The notes beneath the pieces were generated by a model that saw only the letters and a list, made by a program, of their open reading frames with translations, searched no databases and was not told the DNA's origin. 64,000 nt of DNA from Lithobates sylvaticus (Eukaryota; Chordata; Amphibia; Anura; Ranidae): positions 402,999,397-403,063,396 of the forward strand of contig CM053030.1 of NCBI GenBank assembly GCA_028564925.1, given 5' to 3'. Below, piece after piece: positions 25,285 through 34,933 of this stretch (positions are counted from its first letter, which is position 1; each line of letters starts with the position of its first letter). A program made the position numbers and the translations under genes.

Positions 25285-26002
25285 CTCATCCACATCAGTG
25301 CCTGACCTCACAAATGCGCCTCTGAAAGAATGGTCAAACATTCCCATAGACACACTCCCAAACCTTGTGGACAGCCTTCACAGAAGAGTTAAAGGGGAGT
25401 TCCAGGCCTTTTAAAAGTCAGCAGCTACAAAAAGTGTAGTTGCTGACTTTTAATAAACAGACACTTACCTGTTCCACGGTCCAGCGATGCGGCCGATTGG
25501 GGTGTCGCTCCTCTCCCCCTCCTCTTCGCCGGCGCCTCCATTGCCACTCAGGGCACCCGGCCGTGACAGCTTTCCTCTTCGCGGCCGGGCACGCACGGCA
25601 CATGCGCGAGTCGCGCTGCGCTCCCGGAGTGGATAGGCGATCTGCTGGGACCTGTCACGTGTCCCAGGAGATTGCCTAGAGGGAGGGGCCGCCTAAGACT
25701 AAAGGAGGAGTCGCCTAGGCGGTTCCTGGGCGGAAGGAGGAAGTGGGACAGGAAGTCCCCCTCCTATTGAAGCCCCCACTTCCCCCAAAAAAAATTACAT
25801 GCCAAATGTGGCATGTAAGGGGGTGAGGAGTGCTTAAAGCGGAAGTTCAATTTTTGGGTGGAACTCCGCTTTAAAGCTGTTATAGCTGCAAAGTGTGGGC
25901 CAACTCAATATTGAACCCTACGGACTAAGACTGGGATGCCATTAAAGTTCATGTGCATGTAAAGGCAGGCTTTCCAATACTTTTGGTAATATAGGGTATA
26001 CA
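25285..26002 (+). mobile_element. Tc1-like 3' end, split by a TTAA MITE
   Basis: The frame from 25307 reads DLTNAPLKEWSNIPIDTL and continues to HRRV. After the nested element it resumes with AVIAAK..GPTQY and a stop, as in the C-terminus of a Tc1 transposase of the type seen at 61760. The 3' terminus is near 26002 (ACTTTTGGTAATATAG). The catalytic region upstream is missing. The nested element is 25393-25870. Confidence 0.85.
25393..25870. mobile_element. TTAA MITE, AGGGGAGTTCCA ends, inside Tc1
   Basis: TTAA duplications at 25389-25392 and 25871-25874 bracket a 478-bp element with ends AGGGGAGTTCCA and AGCGGAGTTCCA (opposite strands). Comparison with the unsplit Tc1 end at 61.8 kb shows that the insertion lies within its C-terminal coding region. 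It includes a palindrome AAAGTCAGCAGCTAC. The interior is GC-rich and non-coding. Confidence 0.85.
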
Positions 26003-26127
26003 GTATACATTTAAACACAAGGGGTGCCTAAGCACAGAAAATGCACTGCTATTTTCGGGGGTGGGGGGGGATTCAAGACTAAGGGTAAATCCACTATTTA
26101 GGCACAATTCTAAAGTAACATTTTTAA

Positions 26128-27116
26128 CCGCTTCAATACCGCCCGCCGTCATATGACGCCCACAAGGTGGATCTACCATCCTGGGTGGGCGTCATATGAC
26201 GTCCTCGGATTCCCGGCCGCCTGGGGGGCGCGCGCGCGCCCGCGGCATCGCTCGGGACCCGGTGCGAGTGCCCGGCGGCCGCGATGTCCGCCGGGCACCC
26301 GCGATTGCCCGTTGAAACAACGGGACCAGGCGGGACCGTGGAGCTGTGTGTGTAAACACACAGCTCCACGTCCTGTCAACGGGGAGGAGACCGATCATGT
26401 GATCCCAGTACGGAGGAACACATGATCGGTCTCCTCCCCTTAAGTCCCCTCCCCCTACAGTTAGAATCACGTCTATTAGGGAACACATTAACCCCTCCAA
26501 CGCCCTCTAGTGTTAACCCCTTCCCTGCCAGTCACATTTACACAGTAATCATTGCAATTTTATAGCAACGATCACTGTGTAAATGTGAATGGTTCCAAAA
26601 ATGTGTCAAAAGTGTCCGAAGTGTCCGCCGCAATGTCGCAGTCACGAAAAAAAAAATCGCAGATCCCCGCCATTACTAGTAAAAAAAAAAAAAAAATTCA
26701 ATAAATCTATCCCCTATTTTGTAGACGCTATAACTTTTGGGCAAACCGATCAATATACGCTTATTGCGATTTTTTTTACCAAAAATATGTAGAAGAATAC
26801 GTATCGGCCTAAACTGAGGAAAAAAATTGTTTTTTTAAAAAAAAAATGGGATATTTATTATAGCAAAAAGTAAAAAATATTGTGTTTTTTTTTCAAAATT
26901 GTCGCTCTTCTTTTGTTTATAGCGCAAAAAATAAAAACCGCAGGGGCGATCAAATACCACCAAAAGAAAGCTCTATTTGTGGGGAAAAAAGGACGTCAAT
27001 TTTGTTTGGGTGTAACGTCGCACGACCGCGCAATTGTTAGTTAAAGCGACGCAGTGCCGAATCGCAAAAAGTGCTCTGGTAAGGAAGGGTGTTTTAAAAG
27101 CCCTGTATTGAAGTGG
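26128..27116. mobile_element. piggyBac-like MITE, CCRCTTC ends (989 bp)
   Basis: TTAA flanks both ends (26124-26127, 27117-27120). The ends read CCGCTTCAATACCG and, from the right, CCACTTCAATACAGGG. The interior holds CATATGACGCCCAC repeated inverted, a palindrome GGAGCTGTGTGTGTAAACAC, and a long AT-rich right half. It is closely similar along its whole length to 62466-63422. No transposase. Confidence 0.85.
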
Positions 27117-27120
27117 TTAA

Positions 27121-27709
27121 AGTAAATGACACCCAGCAATGTATTAGTCTGTTCTTATTCTGAAGCCATAAACTGCAGAGTTAAAAAAAAAAAACAACAC
27201 AGCAGGACCAACAAGTATGTTATAAATATTTATTTTGTGTCATTTCACATCTTATGGTCAGATTTCTCATATTTTAAAACATTTGGCTAGACGTTTGCTG
27301 TGATCTTTTGGGAATTTACAGCATGGAGTGTTGTGTAAATAATTGCAATCAATGAATTCAGATTTTTGTAAATAAACCACTAACTACAGATGGAAAGAGC
27401 CATATGGGCTTGTGTTGTAGTGAACTGCTCGACATTAATCCATATTTTGTGATCCCATACGGTACTCAGCCTGTTCTGTAGAAACAATATGTTATCTCTT
27501 ATTAATTGGTACAATATTTTGTACATGTTGATGGCAAAAACAAGATGCTGAGATGGCTTCACATTTTAGCTGAAACATTATCTGCTTCCAAGGATGGCAC
27601 AAATCTTATCTGTTTTTTAAGACTGTCACTGTAGGCAACAGTTTGTGAACTAGTCAAGAATCTGTGTTTCAAGGGGATGAAGCATGGAAAAAAACAAGTA
27701 CAAAGAATT
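27121..27709. other. Non-coding stretch, nothing recognised
   Basis: AT-rich sequence without repeat ends or a plausible coding frame. Confidence 0.4.
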
Positions 27710-28089
27710 AAAAAATGAAAAGTCACAAGCTACAAATACTGTAGATGCTGACTTTTTGGAAACAGACACTTACCAGCCCATGAATTCTGGCGCTGTCCTC
27801 CTTGCAATTTTTTCCGACGGATCTTGTCCGAAACTGGTGTTGCATACACATGGTACGTAGAGGCTAGTAGCCAATAGCTTTGGTCTCGTAATTTGATCTG
27901 AGCATGCGTGGCCCTTTGCCCATCGGAATTCCCTACACGATCAGAAAAAGTCAGATCGGATTTTGTTGTCGGAAAATTTGAGATCCTGTTTGAGAAAAAG
28001 CCCGCTAGAGCCCACACACGATTGGATTTTCCGACAACATAATCCGATCAGACTTTTTCCATTGGAATATCCGACCGTGTGTACGGGGC
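27710..28089. mobile_element. Composite MITE remnants
   Basis: The first 80 bp match the left part of the TTAA MITE at 25393 (AAAAGTCA, palindrome, AACAGACACTTACC). The remainder belongs to the GTGTGTACGCGGCA Harbinger-type family and ends GTGTACGGGGCA followed by TAA at 28090-28092. The junction at about 27790 suggests one inserted into the other, with one end lost. Confidence 0.5.
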
Positions 28090-28092
28090 ATA

Positions 28093-29200
28093 AGGGAAGA
28101 AGGAGGGAGAAAAATTAGGGACAGGGGATGAGAGATGGGAGATCCGCATATCTGTTGGGCCCAGAGAAGCATAGGTACAGGTACATTATCTGAGAAATGA
28201 GGCGGGTTTAACCTGTGATAAAGAGCTGTGGAATATCAAAGCATTGCTAGGTCACCTGCCATATGAGCTAAGAGGGTGTAGATAGTGGAGCACTAAAAGG
28301 TAGAAGCATTTCTGTGAGGGCTTCGGGAGAAGAAATGTGGACCCAAATATACCACAAGACTTTGTTTATCAAAAGTGTCATTATCAAGCACCCACATTTC
28401 TGCTAAACCTGCATAATATCATTCATAGTGGACACACATAGTAATAACAGGGGGGGGGGGGGTTGCGTCTGTTTTCCAAAACAAAGGGATAATTTGCCTC
28501 TCAGCTGAAAGGAAAAAACGTAACAGACATTGGGGGTTATTTACGAAAGGCAAATCCACTTTGCACTACAAGTGCAAACTACAAGTGCAAAGTGCACTTG
28601 AAATTGCACTGAAAGTGCACTTGGAAGTGCAGTCGCTGGAAATCTGAGGGGTAGATCTGAAATGAGGGGAAGCTCTGCTGATTTTATCATCCAATCATGT
28701 TCAAGCTAAAATGCTGTTTTTTTTTTTTTCCTTGCATGCCCCCCTCGGATCTACAGCGACTGCACTTCCAAGTGCACCTGTAGTGCAAAGTGGATTTGCC
28801 TTTCGTACATAACCCCCACTGTTTCTAAAAGGCTACAGAGCCCAGGAGCATTGATAGGAGAGCGATCTCCAGTGTAGGGGTCAGCGACTCATCATAGACC
28901 TTGTTGTAGACCTGAAAGACCTGAGACTAGAAGGGATGTATTCTTTCACATTCCCACCAGATATGTAAATATGTACCCTCAGCCGAGCCACATCACCAGC
29001 AGGAACTAGGTGTGGATGGAAACAACTTATGCAGTGTCGATGGGTCCCTGTACCTTCGGGATAGGATCTCAATGTTTTTTTCCTGAGAATAACAGGAAAT
29101 CTTGGATTTATGCGTAAAGTGGAAAAAGGTCTAAAATAGTGGATATTTAAATCTACTTAATCTGCTGAATAGTTATATTTCTAAGTAAAGGTGACATCTT
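28093..29200 (-). mobile_element. L1/Tx1-type LINE, ORF2 C-terminal remnant
   Basis: On the minus strand, 29060 to 28820 reads YRDPSTLHKLFPSTPSSCW, then CGSAEGTYLHIWWECERIHPF and LTPTLEIALLSMLLGSVAF, with stop codons replacing the second W of the CWWCG motif and the W after HPF. This is the cysteine-rich C-terminal region of L1-clade ORF2 proteins. Beyond a nested palindromic MITE the frame resumes with LLRFFLSAERQIIPLFWKT, again L1-like, followed by decayed frames with WYIWVHISS. Stops and frame changes mark an old dead copy. No reverse-transcriptase core is present in the window. Confidence 0.8.
28532..28817. mobile_element. Palindromic MITE nested in the LINE
   Basis: The long inverted ends are near-perfect: GGGGGTTATTTACGAAAGGC at the left and its one-mismatch complement at the right, continuing through AAATCCACTTTGCACT. 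It splits the LINE frame between GSVAF and LLRFF. The target duplication is not clear. Confidence 0.8.
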
Positions 29201-29740
29201 AATTGCAGTCCCCATCTTATCGCAGTTCCCAATCCATAATGACATGTATTTTAGGCAATGCTGTATTCAATATTACCTGTAAATTCTTTGTACGGACAAA
29301 GAAAGTTTTACATACATTTTTGCAATTGTTCTTATTAGTTTTTTTACATTTAATTTTGAAGATTTTTTATTATTTCATATATATGAGAGTATACAAAGTA
29401 ACAAAACCGTAAACAGATTAACGTGTCGATGTCGACCAGTACATAAATACATTCAATCGGGTTCAGATAACGGTAATTACCCAAAAACATCACAGAGAAC
29501 AGGGGGGACACTGTGGATAATCATGTATCAGAAAGAATAAAAATCTAGTATATCGGAATCCGGACTGTCAGGGGGTGACACCCATAGAGAAGAATGTCTG
29601 GATGTGTATAGGTTACTCAGCAGGAGGTCAACGAACAACCCCGGGGGCCCCATGCTCGCCACCCCATTGGGAACTATTTTTTTTACATTTAAAGCTCAGT
29701 TGAAGTCTAAGTAAAAAGTATTTATGTCATTTGAGCCTGT
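29201..29740. other. Non-coding stretch, nothing firm
   Basis: No gene is visible. It could contain further LINE sequence, but no peptide similarity was readable. Confidence 0.35.
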
Positions 29741-29748
29741 ATGTAAAC
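29741..29748. repeat. hAT target-site duplication, left copy
   Basis: ATGTAAAC, identical to 37211-37218. It fits the nTnnnnAn preference reported for Ac-type hAT elements. Confidence 0.9.
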
Positions 29749-30589
29749 TAGGGATGAGCCGAACACCCCCGGGTTCGGTTCGAACCAGAACCTTCGAACG
29801 GACCGAAAGTTCGCGCGAATTTTCGAACCCTATACGTTATAATGGACGCGAACGTTCGAAATCAAAAGTGCTAATTACAACGGCCAATATGCATGTTAAT
29901 GTCATAAAACAGGTTTGGGGACCCGGGTCCTGCCCCAGGGGACATATATCAATGCAAAAAGAACTTTTAAAAACTAACGTTTTTTCGGGAGCAGTCATTT
30001 TAATGATGCATAAAGTGAAAAAAAAAAAAAAGTGACATTTTCCTTTAAATATGGTACCTGGGGGGTGTCCAAAGTATGCCTGTGAAGTGGCATGTGTTTC
30101 CCGTGTTTAGAACTGTCCTTGCACAAAATGACATTTGTAAAGGAAAAAAAGAAGCCATTTAAAACCACTTGCGGCTTTAGGTTTGATCTTAAGTAGAATC
30201 TGAACAGGTACATTATGAAGTGTAGCTCCATCCCAAAAAAATCTATTTTTAAGCTTTTTGGAGAACATAGGGAGGGGTTATCACCCCTGTAACATTTGCT
30301 GTCTTTGCACATCTGTTCAGAACATGTCACCTCACTTTCCGTCCCAATGATAAATGTTTTTGGAAAAGTGGGGTTTTAATTGAAACAAGGATTGGTGATA
30401 AAGTATCAGTAGAGAGGAGATACCTTTTTCCCAAATTAAATCTAACAGGATAGAATTTCCCTTCCTAGGGGTAGATTTCCTCTCACTTCCTGTTTTCTCT
30501 TTCCATTTGCAAGTAGGAGTCGTTTGTAAGTTGGATGTTTGAAAGTAGGGGCCTGGCGTATATACTCTGCAGAAATTTGCCCTATTAGA

Positions 30590-31600
30590 TGTTGGTGTAG
30601 CCACAAGACTGGTGGGCACAGGAATGGGCCCTGCTGTGAGTTAATAGATCAAGATTTGTAATTGCATGCACCTGTTGAACAGGGCAGAAAAATTGGGGGT
30701 GGTGGTGGTGGTGGTGGACGGTTTTGCCACAAGACTGTAAGCTCTCACAGTTACTCTTGGTGGGCGCAGGAATGGGCCCTGCTGTGAGTTATTAGATCAA
30801 GATTTGTAATTGCAAGCACCTGATGAACAGGGCAGAAAAATTGGGCCTTTGGCGGTGGTGGTGGACGGTGTTGCCACAAGACTGTAGGCCCTCATAGTTA
30901 CTCTTGGTGGGCGCAGGAATGGGCCCTGCTGTGAACTATTAGATCAAGATTTGTAATTACCCGCCCCTGTTAAACAGGGGCTGAAAAATTGTGCCTTAGG
31001 CACTGGTGCTGGTGCCACAACACTGCAACCCCTCACAGAGACTGTACTTGGAGCACAGCAGTCACACGTGTTGCGAAGCATTTTTTTAAAAAATTGTAAG
31101 TACACGCCCCTGTTAAACAGGGGCTGAAAAATTGTGCCTTAGGCACTGGTGCTGGTGCCACAACACTGCAACACGGCCCTCACAGAGACTGTACTTGGAG
31201 CACAGCAGTCACACGTGTTGCGAAGCATTTTTTTAAAAAATTGTAAGTACACGCCCCTGTTAAACAGGGGCTGAAAAATTGTGCCTTAGGCACTGGTGCT
31301 GGTGCCACAACACTGCAACACGGCCCTCACAGAGACTGTACTTGGAGCACAGCAGTCACACGTGTTGCGAAGCATTTTTTTAAAAAATTGTAAGTACACG
31401 CCCCTGTTAAACAGGGGCTGAAAAATTGTGCCTTAGGCACTGGTGCTGGTGCCACAACACTGCAACACGGCCCTCACAGAGACTGTACTTGGAGCACAGC
31501 AGTCACACGTGTTGCGAAGCATTTTTTTAAAAAATTGTAAGTACACGCCCCTGTTAAACAGGGGCTGAAAAATTGTGCCTTAGGCACTGGTGCTGTGGCA
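30590..31600. repeat. Tandem array, about 147-bp unit, in the hAT element
   Basis: The start of the motif GTAAGTACACGCCCCTGTTA falls at 31096, 31243, 31390 and 31537, exactly 147 bp apart. More diverged units begin near 30657, 30805 and 30952 (GTAATT variants). Each unit holds CTGTTAAACAGGGG (a small palindrome), GGCACTGGTGCTGGTGCC and TTTTTTTAAAAAATT. The array lies just downstream of the transposase stop codon. Confidence 0.9.
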
Positions 31601-31698
31601 TGGATCATTGAGGAGGAGGAAGAGGATAGTCAGTGAACATAAGAGGACAGTCACTCAGCATCAGCATAGGCAGTCTTGAAGGGATGTGACATTAAAAA

Positions 31699-34600
31699 TT
31701 ATTCGGTTATATCCGCCTCAGGTGCCTGGTAGCTGGTGGTGATCCAAGACTGATTCATTTTGATGAATGTCAGTCGATCAACCGAGGCGGTGGACAGGCG
31801 CACCCTATGATCAGTCACAAATCCTCCAGCAGCACTGAATGTGCGTTCGGAAAGAACGCTGGAGGCAGGACAGGCCAGTAGCTCAATTGCATACTGTGCA
31901 AGCTCTGGCCAGTGATCCATCCTCAGGACCCAGTAAGCCAGAGGATTTTCGGTGGGAAAGGTGTCCAAGTCTGACCTTGCCCCAAGGTATTCCTGCACCA
32001 TGTATATCAGACGCTGGCGATGGTTGCTGGAACCGATCATACCTTGGGGCTGCGGACTAAAAAATTGTCTGAACGCATCGGTCAGACGTCCACCTTCCCC
32101 ACCGCTCCTTCTGCCACTGACCGAAGCCTCAGCAACTCGTCGCCCAGGACCAGGAGTTTGTAGCCTCCCAGTTTCTGGGAACGCGTTGCACAGACCTTTC
32201 TGCAAGGCCTCCCTGAGATGTCTCATCCTCTGCTCCCTCTGCAACGGCAAGATAAGGTCCGCAACCTTACCCTTGTACCGCGGATCAAGGAGAGTGGCCA
32301 GCCAGTAATGGTCCCTCTCCTTGATCCGAAGAACACGAGGATCCTTCCGCAGGCTTTGCAGGATCAGGGAGGCCATGCAGCGTAGGTTAGCTGAGGCATT
32401 CGGTCCGGAGTCTTCTGGGTCACTGAGGATGACATGATCGCCAGCCACCTCCTCCCAGCCACGTACAAGTCCACTGGCTTGTTGGGACTGTACATCATCC
32501 CTAAAAGACTGCTGCTGCTGATGCTGAGTGCCAGGCTCCACCTCCATGCTCACACAATCCTCCTCCTCCTCCTCCTCCTCCTCCTCCTCATCCTCTTCCT
32601 GTGTGATGGGTGGGACAGAAGGAACACTGTCCGGATAAAGGGGGCCTTGAGAGGCAAGGAAGTCCTCCTCTTCCTGCCTCTGTTCTGCCTCAAGTGCCCT
32701 GTCCATTATCCCACGCAGCGTATGCTCCAACAGGTGGACAAGAGGGACAGTGTCACTGATGCATGCACTGTCACTGCTCACCATCCTCGTGGCCTCCTCA
32801 AATGGTGAGAGGACAGTGCATGCATCCCTGATCATGCTCCACTGACGTGGGGAAAAAAACCCAAGCTCCCCTGACCCTGTCCTGGTGCCGTAGTCGCAAA
32901 GGTACTCATTGATGGCCCTCTGCTGCGTGTGCAGTCGCTGCAGCATGGCCAACGTTGAGTTCCACCTGGTGGGCATGTCAGATATTAGGCGGTTCTTGGG
33001 CAGGTTCAGCTCCTTTTGCAGCTCAGTCAGCCGAGCACTGGCATTATAAGATCGGCGGAAATGCACACAGACTTTCCTGGCCTGCCTCAGGACATCCTGT
33101 AAGCCTGGGAACCTGCCCAAGAACCGCTGCACCACCAGGTTGAGGACGTGAGCCATGCAGGGCACATGGGTGAGCTGCCCCTGTCGCAGGGCGGAGAGGA
33201 GGTTGGTGCCATTGTCAGAAACGACCATTCCTGGCTTAAGCTGACGTGGCGTCAACCACCTCTCGGCCTGCCCCTGCAGAGCTGCCAGAACCTCTGGCCC
33301 AGTGTGGCTCCTGTCCCCCAAACACACCAGCGCAAGCACGGCATGGCATCTTTTTGCCTGCGTACTTGCGTAGCCCCTTGTACGCCTACGGAGCACCGCT
33401 GGTTCCAAGGACAGAGCACTGGAGGAAGAAGAAGAGGAGGGGGTGGAGGAGAGAGGTGTGTCACAACCAGTAGCAGTAGTCGCGTTTTGGAGGCGTGGTG
33501 GCGGAACAACCTCCAACACTACTGCACCTTGTCCTGCATCCCTCCCAGCTGCCAATAGAGTGACCCAATGGGCCGTGAAAGAAAGGTACCGTCCCTGTCC
33601 ATGCCTGCTGGACCATGAGTCAGCGGTAATATGCACCTTACCGCTGACCGCCCTGTCCAGCGAGGCATGGACATTGCCCTCCACATGCCGGTAGAGAGAC
33701 GGAATCGCCTTCCGCGAGAAAAAGTGGCGTTTGGGAACCTGCCACTGAGGAACCGCACATTGAACAAACTCACGGAAGGGGGCCGAGTCTACCAACTGAA
33801 AAGGCAGCAGTTGAAGTGCTAGCAATTTAGCAAGGCTAGCATTCAACCGCTGGGCATGTGGATGGCTGGGAGTGTACTTCTTTCTACGGTCCAGCAGCTG
33901 GGGCAGGGAAATTTGCCTGCTGCATTCGGACGTCGGTGTACTGCAAGTACTTGGTTGTGACACACCGAATTCTACACCTTCAGTCCTCTCAGAGCAGCTT
34001 TCAGAGAGGACTGAAGGTGTAGTGGGGATGGAGATCCCAGCTGAGGAGGAGCAAGGAGAGGTCCGCTTAGTTCTTTGGTGTGGGTCTTTTATGTGTGCCT
34101 GCCAACGAGCTGCATGGCAGGTCGCCATATGTCTGGTCATGCTTGTCGTGCCCAAGCGGCTGATGTTTTGGCCACGCGAGATACGCTTGAGACAAATATT
34201 GCAAATAGCAGTGGTGCGATCTGCTGCACTCGTCTCAAAAAAGGCCCACACCAAAGAACTTTTCTGATAACGTGCAGAGGCAGCGCCCTGCACAGGCGGA
34301 GCTCTGCGGTGTTGTACAGTTGCTGTGCTGGCCTCTACCTGGCCTCCAGGGGGCATCCTGCCTCGTTGGACATGTGACGCCGCATCCTCCTCCTCCTCGT
34401 CCTCCTCCTCATCCTCTCTCCCTTGAGGCACCCACGTGGAGTCAGTGACCTCATCATCCCCTCCCTCTTCACCACTAGAGCAAACCTGGCAGTAAGCTGC
34501 AGCTGGTGGAACTGTACTGCCAGATTCCTCAAGCTGGGTATCGTCATCCGAGCCTTCGAATCGTTGGGCATCCTCCTGGAGCATGTACCCAACACTGTGC

Positions 34601-34926
34601 TCAAAGAGTTCGGGGGACTCCTCAGGAGGACATGGTGGGTCTAGGGAAGGGGTGGCTGATGATGCTCTGTCAGTACCCTGAGCCTGGGTGAGAGAGGATG
34701 AGGAGGATGAGGAGGGCTTGGTCATCCATTCTACCAAGCCTTCAGCATGATGCGGCTCCACATGTCCAGCTGCCGAAAACAAAGACGCGCGTGTCCCATG
34801 GCCACGTGCTGATGACGATGCACGACCACGTCCACGTCCACGGCCACGTCCACTAGAAACAGAGACTGTCTGCCCTGTGTTCTTGGCTCTGCACGCTCTG
34901 CCTCCCCTTGGCGGTCTTCCAGCCAT
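31699..34926 (-). CDS. hAT transposase with BED zinc finger (1075 aa)
   Basis: Predicted to bind the element's ends and carry out hAT cut-and-paste transposition in the nucleus. The N-terminus is basic and low in complexity, with an RGRGRG run at about 26-35, followed by an acidic stretch at 171-181. A BED-type finger spans about 223-275 (C242, C245, H266, H271). The RNase-H-like core follows: HITADSWSS places the likely first catalytic Asp at 436, then VVSDNGTNLL, CMAHVLNLVV and RWNSTLAMLQRL. A second acidic run interrupts it (EEDEEEEEEE), as hAT insertion domains vary. The C-terminal dimerisation block has LACPASSVLSERTFSAAG. ATG at 34924-34926 is the first Met of an uninterrupted frame ending TAA. 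A single exon is assumed. Similar to ZBED-type hAT proteins; the gene sits within intact element ends. Confidence 0.93.
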   Translation of the reverse strand: MAGRPPRGGRACRAKNTGQTVSVSSGRGRGRGRGRASSSARGHGTRASLFSAAGHVEPHHAEGLVEWMTKPSSSSSSSLTQAQGTDRASSATPSLDPPCPPEESPELFEHSVGYMLQEDAQRFEGSDDDTQLEESGSTVPPAAAYCQVCSSGEEGGDDEVTDSTWVPQGREDEEEDEEEEDAASHVQRGRMPPGGQVEASTATVQHRRAPPVQGAASARYQKSSLVWAFFETSAADRTTAICNICLKRISRGQNISRLGTTSMTRHMATCHAARWQAHIKDPHQRTKRTSPCSSSAGISIPTTPSVLSESCSERTEGVEFGVSQPSTCSTPTSECSRQISLPQLLDRRKKYTPSHPHAQRLNASLAKLLALQLLPFQLVDSAPFREFVQCAVPQWQVPKRHFFSRKAIPSLYRHVEGNVHASLDRAVSGKVHITADSWSSRHGQGRYLSFTAHWVTLLAAGRDAGQGAVVLEVVPPPRLQNATTATGCDTPLSSTPSSSSSSSALSLEPAVLRRRTRGYASTQAKRCHAVLALVCLGDRSHTGPEVLAALQGQAERWLTPRQLKPGMVVSDNGTNLLSALRQGQLTHVPCMAHVLNLVVQRFLGRFPGLQDVLRQARKVCVHFRRSYNASARLTELQKELNLPKNRLISDMPTRWNSTLAMLQRLHTQQRAINEYLCDYGTRTGSGELGFFSPRQWSMIRDACTVLSPFEEATRMVSSDSACISDTVPLVHLLEHTLRGIMDRALEAEQRQEEEDFLASQGPLYPDSVPSVPPITQEEDEEEEEEEEEEDCVSMEVEPGTQHQQQQSFRDDVQSQQASGLVRGWEEVAGDHVILSDPEDSGPNASANLRCMASLILQSLRKDPRVLRIKERDHYWLATLLDPRYKGKVADLILPLQREQRMRHLREALQKGLCNAFPETGRLQTPGPGRRVAEASVSGRRSGGEGGRLTDAFRQFFSPQPQGMIGSSNHRQRLIYMVQEYLGARSDLDTFPTENPLAYWVLRMDHWPELAQYAIELLACPASSVLSERTFSAAGGFVTDHRVRLSTASVDRLTFIKMNQSWITTSYQAPEADITE

Positions 34927-34933
34927 TGTAGTC

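Noticed and set aside
29341-29660. Possible further LINE 3' sequence next to the L1 remnant
   Set aside because: No readable peptide similarity and no tail signature.
30952-31600. Unit length of exactly 147 bp equals nucleosomal DNA length
   Set aside because: Likely coincidence; more diverged units vary slightly in length and there is no direct evidence for phasing.
31839-34644. Plus-strand open frames opposite the hAT transposase
   Set aside because: Antisense shadows of the long transposase frame with no protein-family features.
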